The notes under the pieces were generated by a model. That model worked only from the letters and a program-made list of their open reading frames with translations. It was not told the origin of the DNA and ran no database searches. A program made the translations under genes and the position numbers. Source: Actinophytocola sp044466355 (lineage in GTDB: Bacteria; Actinomycetota; Actinomycetes; Mycobacteriales; Pseudonocardiaceae). Taken from it: DNA of 64,000 nt. Below, piece after piece: positions 31,911 to 40,405 of the stretch; within the stretch, counting starts at the first letter, position 1, and each line of letters starts with the position of its first letter. Location: contig NZ_JBITMQ010000015.1 in the NCBI RefSeq assembly GCF_044466355.1, positions 186,001-250,000 of the forward strand. Direction: 5' to 3'.

Positions 31911-33638
31911 TCACAGCGGCGGGTAGGCGTTCCGCATCAGTTCCTGGAACTGGGCGGAGAACCAGTGCCCGGACAGCGGTGCGTCGCCGAGCGCGCCGGA
32001 CATGTTGTTGTTGTTGCGCGGGTTGCCGGTGTACGTCGGGTCGCACATCCGGTCGAAGCCCTTGCCCTCGTCGTTCGGGATCTCCTCGCTGGCACCGTCG
32101 GACTCACCCGGCGGCTTGATCCAGACGTAGGCGTCGATGCCCGGCTCCGGGGCCGCCGTCGGCCGCTCACCCAGCCCGGCACCGGACTGGTTGCACCAGT
32201 TGCCGAGGTGGATGCGGCGGTCGATCCGCGACTCGTCCATGAACGTGACCGGATCGGTCGACGTGCTCGCCTGCGTCGGCCGGGCCGCGCCGCCCCAGCC
32301 GTTGCGCGAGGTGTCGATCAGCATGCCCACCCCGGAGTCGAAGCACTGGGAGTCGGCCTCCTGACGGAACGCCTGCGCGTAGCCCAGCTCGTCGACGTAC
32401 CGGTTCCAGTCGACCCAGCCGCCCGCGACCTCACGCAGTGGACGACCGCCCACCACCGTGTTCGCGGTGAAGAACGGCTCCTTGAGCGCGGAGTAGTTGG
32501 CGGTGTTGGCGATGAACCCGTGCACGTTCGACGGGGTGGCGCCGGACGCGTTCGCGGCCTGGCACATGATCTGCACCGTGGCGTTGAAGTTGTCGTCCCA
32601 GCCGAGCCAGCCGTGGTGGCCCGCGTCGACGTAGTTGTAGACGTTGGGCACCGCGCCGAGCTCGGCCAGCGCGTAGCCGACGCCGTTGACGTAGTTGCCG
32701 TTGGCCTTCATCGTGTCGCACATCGGGACGGCCGTCGGCCGCGGCGACACGTTGGTGATCAGGTTCGGCAGCGAGTCGATCTCGATGACCGTGACGATCC
32801 GCAGGTCGGCGTACTCCGGCCGGGCGAGGATCGCCGCGATCGGGTCGATGTACTCGCTCTTGTACCTGGGCAGTTCGGTCGCACCCAGCTCACCGTTGGA
32901 CGCGAGTGCCGAGCAGTCGCGGCCGGGCAGGTTGTAGATCACCAACTGGATCACCAGCGGTTCACCCGCGGCCTGCCGCACCGCCTCGTCCAGGTGTGCG
33001 ACGAGTCCCCTGCCGGTGGCCGTGCCGTTGATGGCCGCGATGCGGTCCAGCCACACACCGGTCGGCTGGTTCGCGATCCGGCTGCCACCCGATTCGGCGG
33101 CGGCCCGGGCCGACCAGTCCGGGTTCACGTACACCTTCGCGCCGACGTAGGGGTTGTCGACGCGGTCACCCGGGTCCGGATCGGGATCCGGGTCGGGGTC
33201 GGGGTCCGTCGTGCCGGTGCACGTGGTGCCGTTCAGCGAGAAGGACGTCGGGGCGGCGTTCGTGCCCGAGTAGGTGCCGTTGAACCCGATCTCGGTCGAG
33301 CCGCCGGTCGCGAGGTTCGCGTTCCAACTCAGGTTGGTGGCGGTGACCTGCTGGCCGGACTGCGACCAGTTGGCGCTCCAGCCGGGGGCGGTGACCTGCT
33401 GGTTGCCCGCGTAGGCGAACCCCAGGGTCCACCCGCTGAGCGCGTCACCGAGGTTGTTGATGCGGACCGTGGCGGTGAAGCCACCGCCCCAGTCGTTCAC
33501 GGTGTAGTCGACACGACAGCCCACCGCCGCACTGGCGGACGGGGCACTGAGGGTTATGAGGGACGTCAACATCGCCGCCACAGCCGCCAGACTGGCGGCC
33601 GCACGCCTCCGCGTCCCGATCGTGGGTCTGAATCTCAT
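31911..33638 (-). CDS. Secreted GH6 cellobiohydrolase/endoglucanase with N-terminal CBM2
   Basis: 575 residues: signal peptide to about 38, CBM2 39-140, linker of six Asp-Pro repeats (142-158), GH6 domain 160-575. Catalytic acid Asp241 lies in YNLPGRDCSALASNGE, with DAGHHGWLGWDDN and LIDTSRNGWGG further on. The length and the loops suit an exo-acting cellobiohydrolase. The ATG at 33638 has GGAGGAT. First gene of the operon, directly behind a CebR-type operator. The CBM2 is at the front here and at the rear in the other three enzymes. Confidence 0.95.
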   Translation of the reverse strand: MRFRPTIGTRRRAAASLAAVAAMLTSLITLSAPSASAAVGCRVDYTVNDWGGGFTATVRINNLGDALSGWTLGFAYAGNQQVTAPGWSANWSQSGQQVTATNLSWNANLATGGSTEIGFNGTYSGTNAAPTSFSLNGTTCTGTTDPDPDPDPDPDPGDRVDNPYVGAKVYVNPDWSARAAAESGGSRIANQPTGVWLDRIAAINGTATGRGLVAHLDEAVRQAAGEPLVIQLVIYNLPGRDCSALASNGELGATELPRYKSEYIDPIAAILARPEYADLRIVTVIEIDSLPNLITNVSPRPTAVPMCDTMKANGNYVNGVGYALAELGAVPNVYNYVDAGHHGWLGWDDNFNATVQIMCQAANASGATPSNVHGFIANTANYSALKEPFFTANTVVGGRPLREVAGGWVDWNRYVDELGYAQAFRQEADSQCFDSGVGMLIDTSRNGWGGAARPTQASTSTDPVTFMDESRIDRRIHLGNWCNQSGAGLGERPTAAPEPGIDAYVWIKPPGESDGASEEIPNDEGKGFDRMCDPTYTGNPRNNNNMSGALGDAPLSGHWFSAQFQELMRNAYPPL

Positions 33639-33670
33639 CCGGATCCTCCGCTCAACGCCGAGCGATTTTC

Positions 33671-33684
33671 TGGGAGCGCTCCCA
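33671..33684. promoter_or_regulatory. CebR-type operator 1
   Basis: TGGGAGCGCTCCCA is the exact 14-bp palindrome bound by the cellobiose-responsive LacI-family repressor CebR in actinomycetes. It covers the predicted transcription start of the cellulase operon, 33 bases before the GH6 ATG, a classic repressing position. Confidence 0.88.
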
Positions 33685-33693
33685 GTTTTTTGG

Positions 33694-33722
33694 AGTCTAG
33701 CTGTGTTAACGGGGTGTGTACA
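33694..33722 (-). promoter_or_regulatory. Promoter of the cellulase operon
   Basis: Minus strand: -35 TGTACA (33717-33722), 17-base spacer, -10 TAGACT (33694-33699). Transcription would start near 33687, at the edge of the CebR box. Confidence 0.55.
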
Positions 33723-33845
33723 GAGGCTCACTCTTGATGAACTGTTCAGTTGCCTGTTCAGGGCTTTCCGTGCTGAACGCGCTTACGGACGACCGTGACA
33801 GCCGCATGCGCGCGCCAACGGAGGCACGTTGCCGCACGTTTCGAC

Positions 33846-33859
33846 TGGGAGCGCTCCCA
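33846..33859. promoter_or_regulatory. CebR-type operator 2
   Basis: A second perfect TGGGAGCGCTCCCA, centred 175 bp from the first and 74 bases before the divergent SDR gene. It may place that gene under CebR or help looping with operator 1. The stretch between the two boxes (33723-33845) holds no supported gene, only a TGTTCAG direct repeat at about 33741 and 33752. Confidence 0.82.
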
Positions 33860-33932
33860 AGATCATCGGCGTCGAGAGGCCCGCTCGACGCGTACCAATC
33901 CACCGGACGGCGGGCACCGAACCACGGTCGTG

Positions 33933-34859
33933 ATGGTGAATCGGGAGGTTCTCGGGAGGTGGGCCGACCACGGGCTCGATCGCTCCGTCGTCGGCGGGTA
34001 CACGCGCTTCGGGCTCGCGGTACGACGGCGGTTGCCCGGATGGCCCGCCGATCCCGCGCCCGGCGCGCTCGCCGGCAGGACCGTGGTCGTGACCGGTGCG
34101 AGCTCCGGGCTCGGGGTGGCCACGGCCGCCGCGTTCGCCCGGCTCGGCGCCGCCGTGCACCTCGTCGTGCGGGACCTCGCCAAGGGGCGGCGGGTGGCCG
34201 ACGACATCGGCGGGGACGTGCGCCTGTCGCGGTGTGACGTGTCCGATGTGGACGACGTGCGACGCTTCACGGAGAGCGCCGGGGCCGTCGACGTGCTCGT
34301 GCACAACGCGGGGGTGCTACCCGCCTCGCGCAGGACGACACCGCAGGGTCACGAGATCGCGCTCGCCACCCACGTGCTCGGGCCGTTGCTGATGACCGAG
34401 CTGCTCCAGCCGCTCGAGCGCGTGATCTTCGTGTCCTCCGGCGGGATGTACGCCCAGAAGCTGCCGCTCGACGACCCCGGGTACACCCGGGGCGAGTACC
34501 GCGGGGCCGCCGCCTACGCGCGCACCAAACGGATCCAGGTCGCGCTCGTCCCGCTGCTCGCGCGGCGCTGGCCCGGCACGACCGTCACCGCCATGCATCC
34601 CGGGTGGGCCGACACGCCCGGGGTGGCCGGGTCGCTGCCCGGGTTCCACCGGTTGACGAAACCGTTCCTGCGGGACGCCGACCAGGGCGCCGACACCACC
34701 GTGTGGCTCGGCGCGACCCGGCCCGCGCCCGCCTCCGGGTTGTTCTGGCACGACCGGCGGCCCCGGAGCCCACACCTCGTGCCGTGGACCCGGCACTCCG
34801 ACGCCGACAGCCAGGCCATGCTCGACTGGTGCGCCACCGCGGTCGGCCTCACGCCGTGA
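33933..34859 (+). CDS. Short-chain dehydrogenase/reductase
   Basis: 308 residues of the classical SDR fold: cofactor motif TGASSGLG, NAG (VHNAGVL), catalytic Ser in VSSGGMY and YARTK (Tyr-x-x-x-Lys). It has a 40-residue front extension (RWADHGLDRSVVGGYTRFG) seen in the DHRS12-like branch that acts on lipophilic substrates. Divergent from the cellulase operon and preceded by a CebR box, which is unexpected for such an enzyme. The start codon (ATG 33933, or nearby GTGs) has no clear ribosome site. Confidence 0.85.
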   Translation: MVNREVLGRWADHGLDRSVVGGYTRFGLAVRRRLPGWPADPAPGALAGRTVVVTGASSGLGVATAAAFARLGAAVHLVVRDLAKGRRVADDIGGDVRLSRCDVSDVDDVRRFTESAGAVDVLVHNAGVLPASRRTTPQGHEIALATHVLGPLLMTELLQPLERVIFVSSGGMYAQKLPLDDPGYTRGEYRGAAAYARTKRIQVALVPLLARRWPGTTVTAMHPGWADTPGVAGSLPGFHRLTKPFLRDADQGADTTVWLGATRPAPASGLFWHDRRPRSPHLVPWTRHSDADSQAMLDWCATAVGLTP

Positions 34860-34860
34860 G

Positions 34861-36288
34861 CTAGCGGCTGTGCGTCGCCGTGCTGCGGTAGTCCGTGTAC
34901 GTGTACGGGTTGTCGAGCACCTTGGTCTCCGGGATGTCCGGGTTCATGCCCTGCCGCCACGCGTCCTCGCCCATCGCGCCGCGCAGGTGGTCCACTGTGG
35001 ACTCCACGGCCCTGCGGGCCGCGGCGAGGTCGATGCCGACGAGCTTGTTGTCCTTCTTCACCACGCGGCCGTTGACCAGCACGGTGTGCACGTCGCCGCG
35101 CTGCGCCTGGAACGCCACGTGGCCGTACGGGTTCAGCAGCGGGAACGACACCGGTGAGTCGTCGTTCTTGATCAGGACCACGTCCGCCTTCCGGCCCGGT
35201 TCGAGGCGGCCGAGGTCGGACCTGCCCAGGGCGTGGGCGCCGCCGCGCGTCGCCCACTCCACGACCTGGTCGGCACGGAGGGTGCAGTGGGTGACCGTCT
35301 CGTTCTGGGCGTGTGCCGCGAGGTGTTCGCGGGAGCGGTCGGCGCCGAGCGTCGTGCGCATCGCGGAGAACAGGTCACCGCTCCACCACACGCTCGTGTC
35401 CATGGACAGCGAGACCGGGATGCCGTGCGCGCGGATCGCCCACGTGGGCGGGTAGCCCTGGCCCGCGCTCTGTTCGCTCTCGGTCGACACGGAGACCGAG
35501 CCGCCGGTGGCCGCGATGCGGTGGTAGGAGTCGGCGCGGAGCGACGCGGCGTGGACGTAGACGGTCCGGTCGGTCATGAAGCCGTGTTCGTGCATGAGGC
35601 GGATGCCGTCGTCGCTGGTCGCGCCCCAGACACCGGCGTGCGTGGTGACGGCGACCCCCAGCTCCCGCGCCACCTCGAACGCCGCCTTCTCCGGGAACGC
35701 CGGGTCGCCCGTCACGTCGAACGCCATCTGGAAGCCCAGGAGGTCGTCGCCGGTGATGCGGCGGCGCACGAAGTCGCGGAACTCCGGTGTGCCCGACCAC
35801 TGCGCGGGAGGCTGCTGGATGTTGCCGTACGCCAGGACGTGCCTGCCCGGGATCGCTTCGAGGGCGTCGACCGCGGCGTCGGCGTGGTCGACGGTCCGCA
35901 GGCCGTGCGACCAGTCGACGACCGTCGTCACCCCGGCGTCGAGCGCCTCGATCGCCGCGAGGGTGTTGCCCGCGTGGACGTCCTCGGGGCGGAAGAGCTT
36001 GCCGTGGTCGAGGTAGTACCAGACGAAGTACTGCGTCAGCGTCCAGTCGGCGCCGTAGCCGCGCATCGCGGTCTGCCACATGTGCCGGTGGGTGTCGATC
36101 ATGCCGGGCATCACGATGCCGTCGGTCGCGTCGATCTCCAGCGCGCCGTCGGGCGCGACCAGGTTCCCGCCGACCGCCGCGACACGGTCGCCGACCACCA
36201 GCACGTCCGTGTCCGTCAGCACCGAGCGGGTCTCGTCCATCGGCAGCACGGTGCCGCCGCGCAGGAGCACGGCGCTGTACTCGTTCAT
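34861..36288 (-). CDS. Amidohydrolase, TrzN/AtzB/8-oxoguanine deaminase-like
   Basis: 475 residues of the metal-dependent amidohydrolase superfamily (subtype III). The metal site is HxH in MIDTHRHMWQ, with VTTHAGVWG, HAASL and the late Asp in SLSMDTSVWW. Relatives deaminate or dechlorinate N-heterocycles such as purines and triazines, or hydrolyse ring amides. Transcribed away from an IclR gene, with a shared operator type in front. The ATG at 36288 has AGGGAG. It converges with the SDR with one base between the stops. The real substrate is unknown. Confidence 0.87.
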   Translation of the reverse strand: MNEYSAVLLRGGTVLPMDETRSVLTDTDVLVVGDRVAAVGGNLVAPDGALEIDATDGIVMPGMIDTHRHMWQTAMRGYGADWTLTQYFVWYYLDHGKLFRPEDVHAGNTLAAIEALDAGVTTVVDWSHGLRTVDHADAAVDALEAIPGRHVLAYGNIQQPPAQWSGTPEFRDFVRRRITGDDLLGFQMAFDVTGDPAFPEKAAFEVARELGVAVTTHAGVWGATSDDGIRLMHEHGFMTDRTVYVHAASLRADSYHRIAATGGSVSVSTESEQSAGQGYPPTWAIRAHGIPVSLSMDTSVWWSGDLFSAMRTTLGADRSREHLAAHAQNETVTHCTLRADQVVEWATRGGAHALGRSDLGRLEPGRKADVVLIKNDDSPVSFPLLNPYGHVAFQAQRGDVHTVLVNGRVVKKDNKLVGIDLAAARRAVESTVDHLRGAMGEDAWRQGMNPDIPETKVLDNPYTYTDYRSTATHSR

Positions 36289-36303
36289 CGGGGACTCCCT
36301 TGT

Positions 36304-36317
36304 CGGACACATGTCCG
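36304..36317. promoter_or_regulatory. IclR-type operator before the amidohydrolase
   Basis: CGGACA-CA-TGTCCG, a 6-2-6 inverted repeat 16 bases before the amidohydrolase start, in the space shared with the divergent iclR gene. The same half-sites occur at 37232-37245. Confidence 0.7.
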
Positions 36318-36394
36318 TATGGCGGCTGGTTGTGGGGGTTACTCTGATCCCGCATCGCATGGGAAGTCAATGCCCGTCACCGTGAGGAGCCGCC

Positions 36395-37198
36395 ATGCCG
36401 CGCGAAGGCGCCGGACCGGACTTCATCGAGGCGCTCGCGCGCGGGCTCGAGGTCATCACCGCGTTCGAGCCGGGCAGGCCCGCGATGACCCTGGCCGAGG
36501 TCGCCGCGGCGACGAGGCTCGCACGGCCGACGGCGCGCCGGATCCTGCTCACGCTCAGTGAGCTGGGTTATGTGCGCGCGGAGGGGCCGGGGTTCACGCT
36601 GACGCCGAGGGTGCTGGACCTGGGGGTCGCGTACGTGCGGTCGCAGGGGCTGTGGGACATCGCGCGGCCGCACATGGAGGCGCTGTCGGCGGCGACGGGC
36701 GAGTCGTGTTCGGTCGCGCAGCTCGACGGGTCGGACATCGTGTACGTGGCACGGGTGGCGGTGCCGAAGATCGTGGCGCTGGCGGTGCAGATCGGCACGC
36801 GGTTCCCGGCGCTGCCGACGTCGCTGGGGAAGGTGCTGCTGGCCGCGCTCGACCCGGCCGAGGTCGACGCGGTGCTGGCCGAGCCGACGCGGTCGGGGCT
36901 GACGCCGCGCTGGCAGCCCGACCGGGTGGAGCGGGACGCGGTGCTGAGGGAGGTGCGGGCGCGCGGGTGGGCGCTGACCGACCAGCAGCTCGCGCTGGGC
37001 ATCCGCTCGGTCGCGGCGCCGCTGCGGGACGGCGGCGGCCGGGTCGTCGGAGCGCTCAACGTGAACACGCACGCGGCGGAGACGTCGGTGGACCACCTGC
37101 TGGGGCACCACCTGCCGCTGCTGCTGACGGCGGCGGGCGAGATCAGCGCCGACTTCGCACGCGTCGCGGCAGTCCCGGCGACGTCGGCGACGCCCTGA
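36395..37198 (+). CDS. IclR family regulator
   Basis: 267 residues: N-terminal winged helix (FIEALARGLEVITAFEPG, MTLAEVAAATRLARPTARRILLTL) and C-terminal effector-binding domain (RVAVPKIVALAVQIGTRFPALPTSLGKVLLA, GIRSVAAPLRDGGGRVVGALNV). IclR proteins commonly control aromatic catabolism, as repressor or activator. The ATG at 36395 has AGGAG. The matching operators before the amidohydrolase and the CoA-transferase suggest it governs both. Confidence 0.93.
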   Translation: MPREGAGPDFIEALARGLEVITAFEPGRPAMTLAEVAAATRLARPTARRILLTLSELGYVRAEGPGFTLTPRVLDLGVAYVRSQGLWDIARPHMEALSAATGESCSVAQLDGSDIVYVARVAVPKIVALAVQIGTRFPALPTSLGKVLLAALDPAEVDAVLAEPTRSGLTPRWQPDRVERDAVLREVRARGWALTDQQLALGIRSVAAPLRDGGGRVVGALNVNTHAAETSVDHLLGHHLPLLLTAAGEISADFARVAAVPATSATP

Positions 37199-37200
37199 GG

Positions 37201-37246
37201 TTGACAGCGGGCGGGCATCCGGCCGAGGATGCGGACAGTTGTCCGC
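37201..37246 (+). promoter_or_regulatory. Promoter and IclR-type operator of the catabolic operon
   Basis: -35 TTGACA (37201-37206), 18-base spacer, -10 GAGGAT (37225-37230), followed at once by GCGGACA-GT-TGTCCGC (37231-37246), the same half-sites as at 36304-36317. The operator covers the expected start of transcription, so repression is the simplest reading. Confidence 0.72.
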
Positions 37247-37263
37247 GATACGGACGGAGGCTT

Positions 37264-38409
37264 ATGGACGGGCCCCTTGACGGGGTGTTGGTCGCCGACT
37301 TCTCCCGGATCCTCGCCGGGCCCTACGCCACGATGCTGATGGCGGACATGGGTGCCGAGGTGATCAAGGTCGAGGGACCGGGAGGCGACGACACCCGCAC
37401 CTGGATGCCACCCGTGCGGGACGGCGTGTCGACCTACTACCTCGGCATCAACCGGGGAAAGCGGTCGATCGCGCTCGACCTGCGCGACGAGGGTGACGCC
37501 CAGGCGGCGCGGGAGCTGGCCAGCCGGGCGGACGTCCTGATCGAGAACTTCAAGCCCGGCGGGATGGCGCGGTTCGGGCTCGGCTACGACGACGTCCGCG
37601 CGACCAACCCCGGCGTCGTCTACGCCTCGATCACCGGGTTCGGGTCCGGCGACGGCGCCCACGTCCCCGGCTACGACCTGATGGTCCAGGCGATCTCCGG
37701 GCTGATGAGCCTCACCGGTGACCCCGGCGGCCCGCCCTACCGCGCGGGCATCTCCGTGTTCGACGTGATGGCGGGCAACCACGCCGTCATCGGCATCCTC
37801 GCGGCCCTGCGACACCGGGACGCCACCGGAGAAGGCCAGCAGGTCGAGGTCAACCTCCTCTCCTCCGCGCTCACCGGCCTGGTCAACCACAGCTCGGCGT
37901 ACGTCGCGGGTGACGTCGTGCCCTACCGGATGGGCAACGCGCACCCCAGCGTCTTCCCCTACGAGCCGCTGCCCACCGCGGACAACGACCTGATCGTCTC
38001 CGCCGCCAACGACGGGCAGTTCCGGAAGCTGTGCGAGGTGCTCGGCATCCCCGGCGTCGCCGACGACCCGCGCTTCGCCCGCAACGCCGACCGCACCGCC
38101 AACCGGGAGGAGCTGCGGCCGCTGCTGGTCGAACGGCTCGCCACGAAGGGCGCGGTCGAGTGGTTCGACCTGCTCGTCGCCGCGGGGGTGCCGTGCGGGC
38201 CGATCAACACGATCGACGGCGGGTTCGCGATGGCCGAGCGGTTCGGGCTGGACCCGGTCGTCACGGTCGGCGAGGGCGACCGTGCGGTGCCGACCACGCG
38301 GCACCCGATCCGGTTCTCGGCCACCCCGGCCGGCTACGCGCTGCCGCCGCCGGAGCTGGACGAGCACGGCGACGAGATCCGGAAGTGGCTGGGAGAACGG
38401 CATGGCTGA
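37264..38409 (+). CDS. Class III CoA-transferase (CaiB/BaiF)
   Basis: 381 residues, the normal length. Signatures are VLVADFSRILAGPYATMLMADMGAEVIKVE, NRGKRSIALDLR, IENFKPG and the catalytic Asp167 in SVFDVMAGNHA. It moves CoA between carboxylic acids. ATG 37264 with GGAGG. Its 8-nt overlap with the citryl-CoA-lyase-like gene suggests it makes that enzyme's CoA-ester substrate. Confidence 0.94.
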   Translation: MDGPLDGVLVADFSRILAGPYATMLMADMGAEVIKVEGPGGDDTRTWMPPVRDGVSTYYLGINRGKRSIALDLRDEGDAQAARELASRADVLIENFKPGGMARFGLGYDDVRATNPGVVYASITGFGSGDGAHVPGYDLMVQAISGLMSLTGDPGGPPYRAGISVFDVMAGNHAVIGILAALRHRDATGEGQQVEVNLLSSALTGLVNHSSAYVAGDVVPYRMGNAHPSVFPYEPLPTADNDLIVSAANDGQFRKLCEVLGIPGVADDPRFARNADRTANREELRPLLVERLATKGAVEWFDLLVAAGVPCGPINTIDGGFAMAERFGLDPVVTVGEGDRAVPTTRHPIRFSATPAGYALPPPELDEHGDEIRKWLGERHG

Positions 38410-39190
38410 GTACCCGACCGCGCTCGGCGCGTCCACCCGCGACACGATCACGCTCCTCGGTCACGACCTCGCCCGCGACGTCATGGGCGAGGTCGGTTTC
38501 GGGGAGCTGGCGTTCTGGCTCGCCACCCAGCGCCGCCCGTCGAAGGGTGAGACGCGGGTGTTCGAGGCCGTGCTGGCCGCACTCGCCGACCACGGGTTCA
38601 CGCCCACCGCGATCACGGCACGGCTGACGTACCTGTCCGCGCCCGACTCCGTGCAGGGTGCGCTCGCGGCCGGGCTGCTCGGCGGCGGGTCACGGTTCCT
38701 GGGCGTCACCGAGGACTGCGGGCGGTTCCTGCACGCGCGACTCGACGGGCGTCAGCTTCCCGCCGACGACGACGGCTGGGATGCCATCGCGCTGGAAGTC
38801 GTTGCAGCGCAACGGGAAGCGAAGCGGTTCATCCCCGGGCTCGGACACCACGTGCACAAGGACGGCGACCCGCGCACACCCCGCCTGTTCCAGATCGCCC
38901 ACGAGGAGAACCTCGAAGGCCCGCACCTGAAGCTGTTCGCCGCCATCGGACGGGTGCACCCCCGGGTACTCGGAAAGACGTTGCCGCTCAACGGAGCCGG
39001 CGTGTGCGGCGCCGCGCTCGCCGACCTCGGGCTGCCGATGGAACTGTTGCGGGGCTTCGCGTTGCTGGCGCGGACCGCCGGGCTCATCGGTCATCTCGCC
39101 GAGGAACTCCGCAACCCCGTCGCCAACGAGATCTTCCTTTCCGTCGACCTCAACAACGTGTCGGTACCGCCAGGAGGAACCCATGGCTGA
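38402..39190 (+). CDS. Citryl-CoA lyase-like protein (citrate-synthase fold)
   Basis: 262 residues, shorter than citrate synthase (about 370-430) but with its active-site region: GLGHHVHKDGDPRTPRL corresponds to GxGHxVYKxxDPR, and GAALADLGLP follows. Stand-alone short members cleave citryl-CoA or similar acyl-CoAs to acetyl-CoA and a keto acid. Overlaps both neighbours by 8 nt. In this context it may split the CoA ester of a ring-cleavage product. Confidence 0.8.
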   Translation: MAEYPTALGASTRDTITLLGHDLARDVMGEVGFGELAFWLATQRRPSKGETRVFEAVLAALADHGFTPTAITARLTYLSAPDSVQGALAAGLLGGGSRFLGVTEDCGRFLHARLDGRQLPADDDGWDAIALEVVAAQREAKRFIPGLGHHVHKDGDPRTPRLFQIAHEENLEGPHLKLFAAIGRVHPRVLGKTLPLNGAGVCGAALADLGLPMELLRGFALLARTAGLIGHLAEELRNPVANEIFLSVDLNNVSVPPGGTHG

Positions 39191-40046
39191 GCTGGTCGCG
39201 GTCATCGCGTCCACACACCACCCGTTCTACTACCGTGCCAGCACCGCCACCGGCGAGGACCGGCCGCCGTTCGCCGACGAGTGGGTCCGCAAGGTCGAGG
39301 CGTTCCGGGAGACGCTCACGAAGGCACGGCCGGACGTGTTGGTGATGGTCGGCTCGGACCACTTCCACCAGCTGTGGCTGGACAACATGCCGCAGTTCCT
39401 CGTCGGCAAGGCCCCGTTCTACGACGCCAACTGGTACAACGAGGAACGCGAGTTCGGCCTGCCGCGCATGGTGGTGAAGGGCCAGGAGGACCTGTCGTCG
39501 TACGTGCTGCGCGAGGGTCTCGACGCGGGCTTCGACCTCGCGTTCTCCAACGAGCTGCGGATCGACCACTCGATCACCTGCCCGATCATCACGTTGCGGC
39601 CCCAGAACGACCTGCCGATCGTGCCGATCTACACCAACATCTTCGCGCCGCCGCTGCCGCAGCCGAAACGGTTCGTCCAACTGGGCCGGACGATCCGGCA
39701 GCTCGTCGAGTCCTGGCCGTCGGACCAGCGGGTCGCGGTGATCGGGACCGGCCACCTGTCGCTGGAGCTGGGCGGTCCGCGCCAGTTCGGGCCGCACGGA
39801 CCGGACCCCGAGTTCGACCGCAAGGCCGTCGAGTGGATCTCGACCGGCGACATCGAGGGCTGCTGCGCCGACGTCACACTCGACTCGCTGCACCTGCCGG
39901 GCAACGCCACGCACGGGTTCATGGACTTCATGCTGATGATGGGTGTCGCGGGCGAGGGTCAGAAGGCCGACTACGTGGACACCTACGACCTGTTCCACAC
40001 GATGGAGGCCTACTTCACGTGGTACCCGAAGGGAGCGCCGGCGTGA
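39183..40046 (+). CDS. Extradiol dioxygenase catalytic subunit, LigB type
   Basis: 287 residues of the class III extradiol dioxygenase family. Metal ligands fit the His pair in VIASTHHPF (second His), and the Glu in a conserved downstream loop; SDHFHQLW, LRIDHSITCPI and GTGHLSLELGGPR are typical of the protocatechuate 4,5-/gallate dioxygenase beta chain. It opens a catecholic or gallate-type ring with Fe(II) and O2. Followed at once by its small LigA-like partner. Confidence 0.88.
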   Translation: MAELVAVIASTHHPFYYRASTATGEDRPPFADEWVRKVEAFRETLTKARPDVLVMVGSDHFHQLWLDNMPQFLVGKAPFYDANWYNEEREFGLPRMVVKGQEDLSSYVLREGLDAGFDLAFSNELRIDHSITCPIITLRPQNDLPIVPIYTNIFAPPLPQPKRFVQLGRTIRQLVESWPSDQRVAVIGTGHLSLELGGPRQFGPHGPDPEFDRKAVEWISTGDIEGCCADVTLDSLHLPGNATHGFMDFMLMMGVAGEGQKADYVDTYDLFHTMEAYFTWYPKGAPA

Positions 40047-40405
40047 GCAAGTACCTGTTGAACAAGTTCCTGTTCACCGTCGACCGCGACCCGGCGCTGG
40101 TCGAGCGGTACCGCGACGATCCACAGGGGACGGTCGAGTGGTGGGAGGCCAACGAGGCCAACCGGATCCTCTCCTGCCACACCGGCGAGGCGTCGACGTG
40201 GTTGACGTTCGCCGACGACGAGCGCACCGCACTGTCCACTCACGACTACCCGAAGCTGTTCGAGCTGGGCGCGCACCCGTTCCTCACGCTCACGCTGTAC
40301 ATCGCGATGTTCGAGCGGGACAACTCCGAACCGCTGGAGTTCCAGAAGGAGTACGGGCGCAGGCTCGCGCACATGTCGCTGCCCTACCCGGACATCACGA
40401 CATGA
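40043..40405 (+). CDS. Extradiol dioxygenase small subunit, LigA type
   Basis: 120 residues. NKFLFTVDRDPALVERYRDDP, followed by LSCHTGEASTWLTF and GAHPFLTLTLYIAMFERD, matches the LigA-like alpha subunit that caps the active site of LigB. GTG start overlapping the LigB gene by 4 nt. The order beta-alpha is reversed compared with ligAB of Sphingobium. Confidence 0.87.
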   Translation: MSKYLLNKFLFTVDRDPALVERYRDDPQGTVEWWEANEANRILSCHTGEASTWLTFADDERTALSTHDYPKLFELGAHPFLTLTLYIAMFERDNSEPLEFQKEYGRRLAHMSLPYPDITT

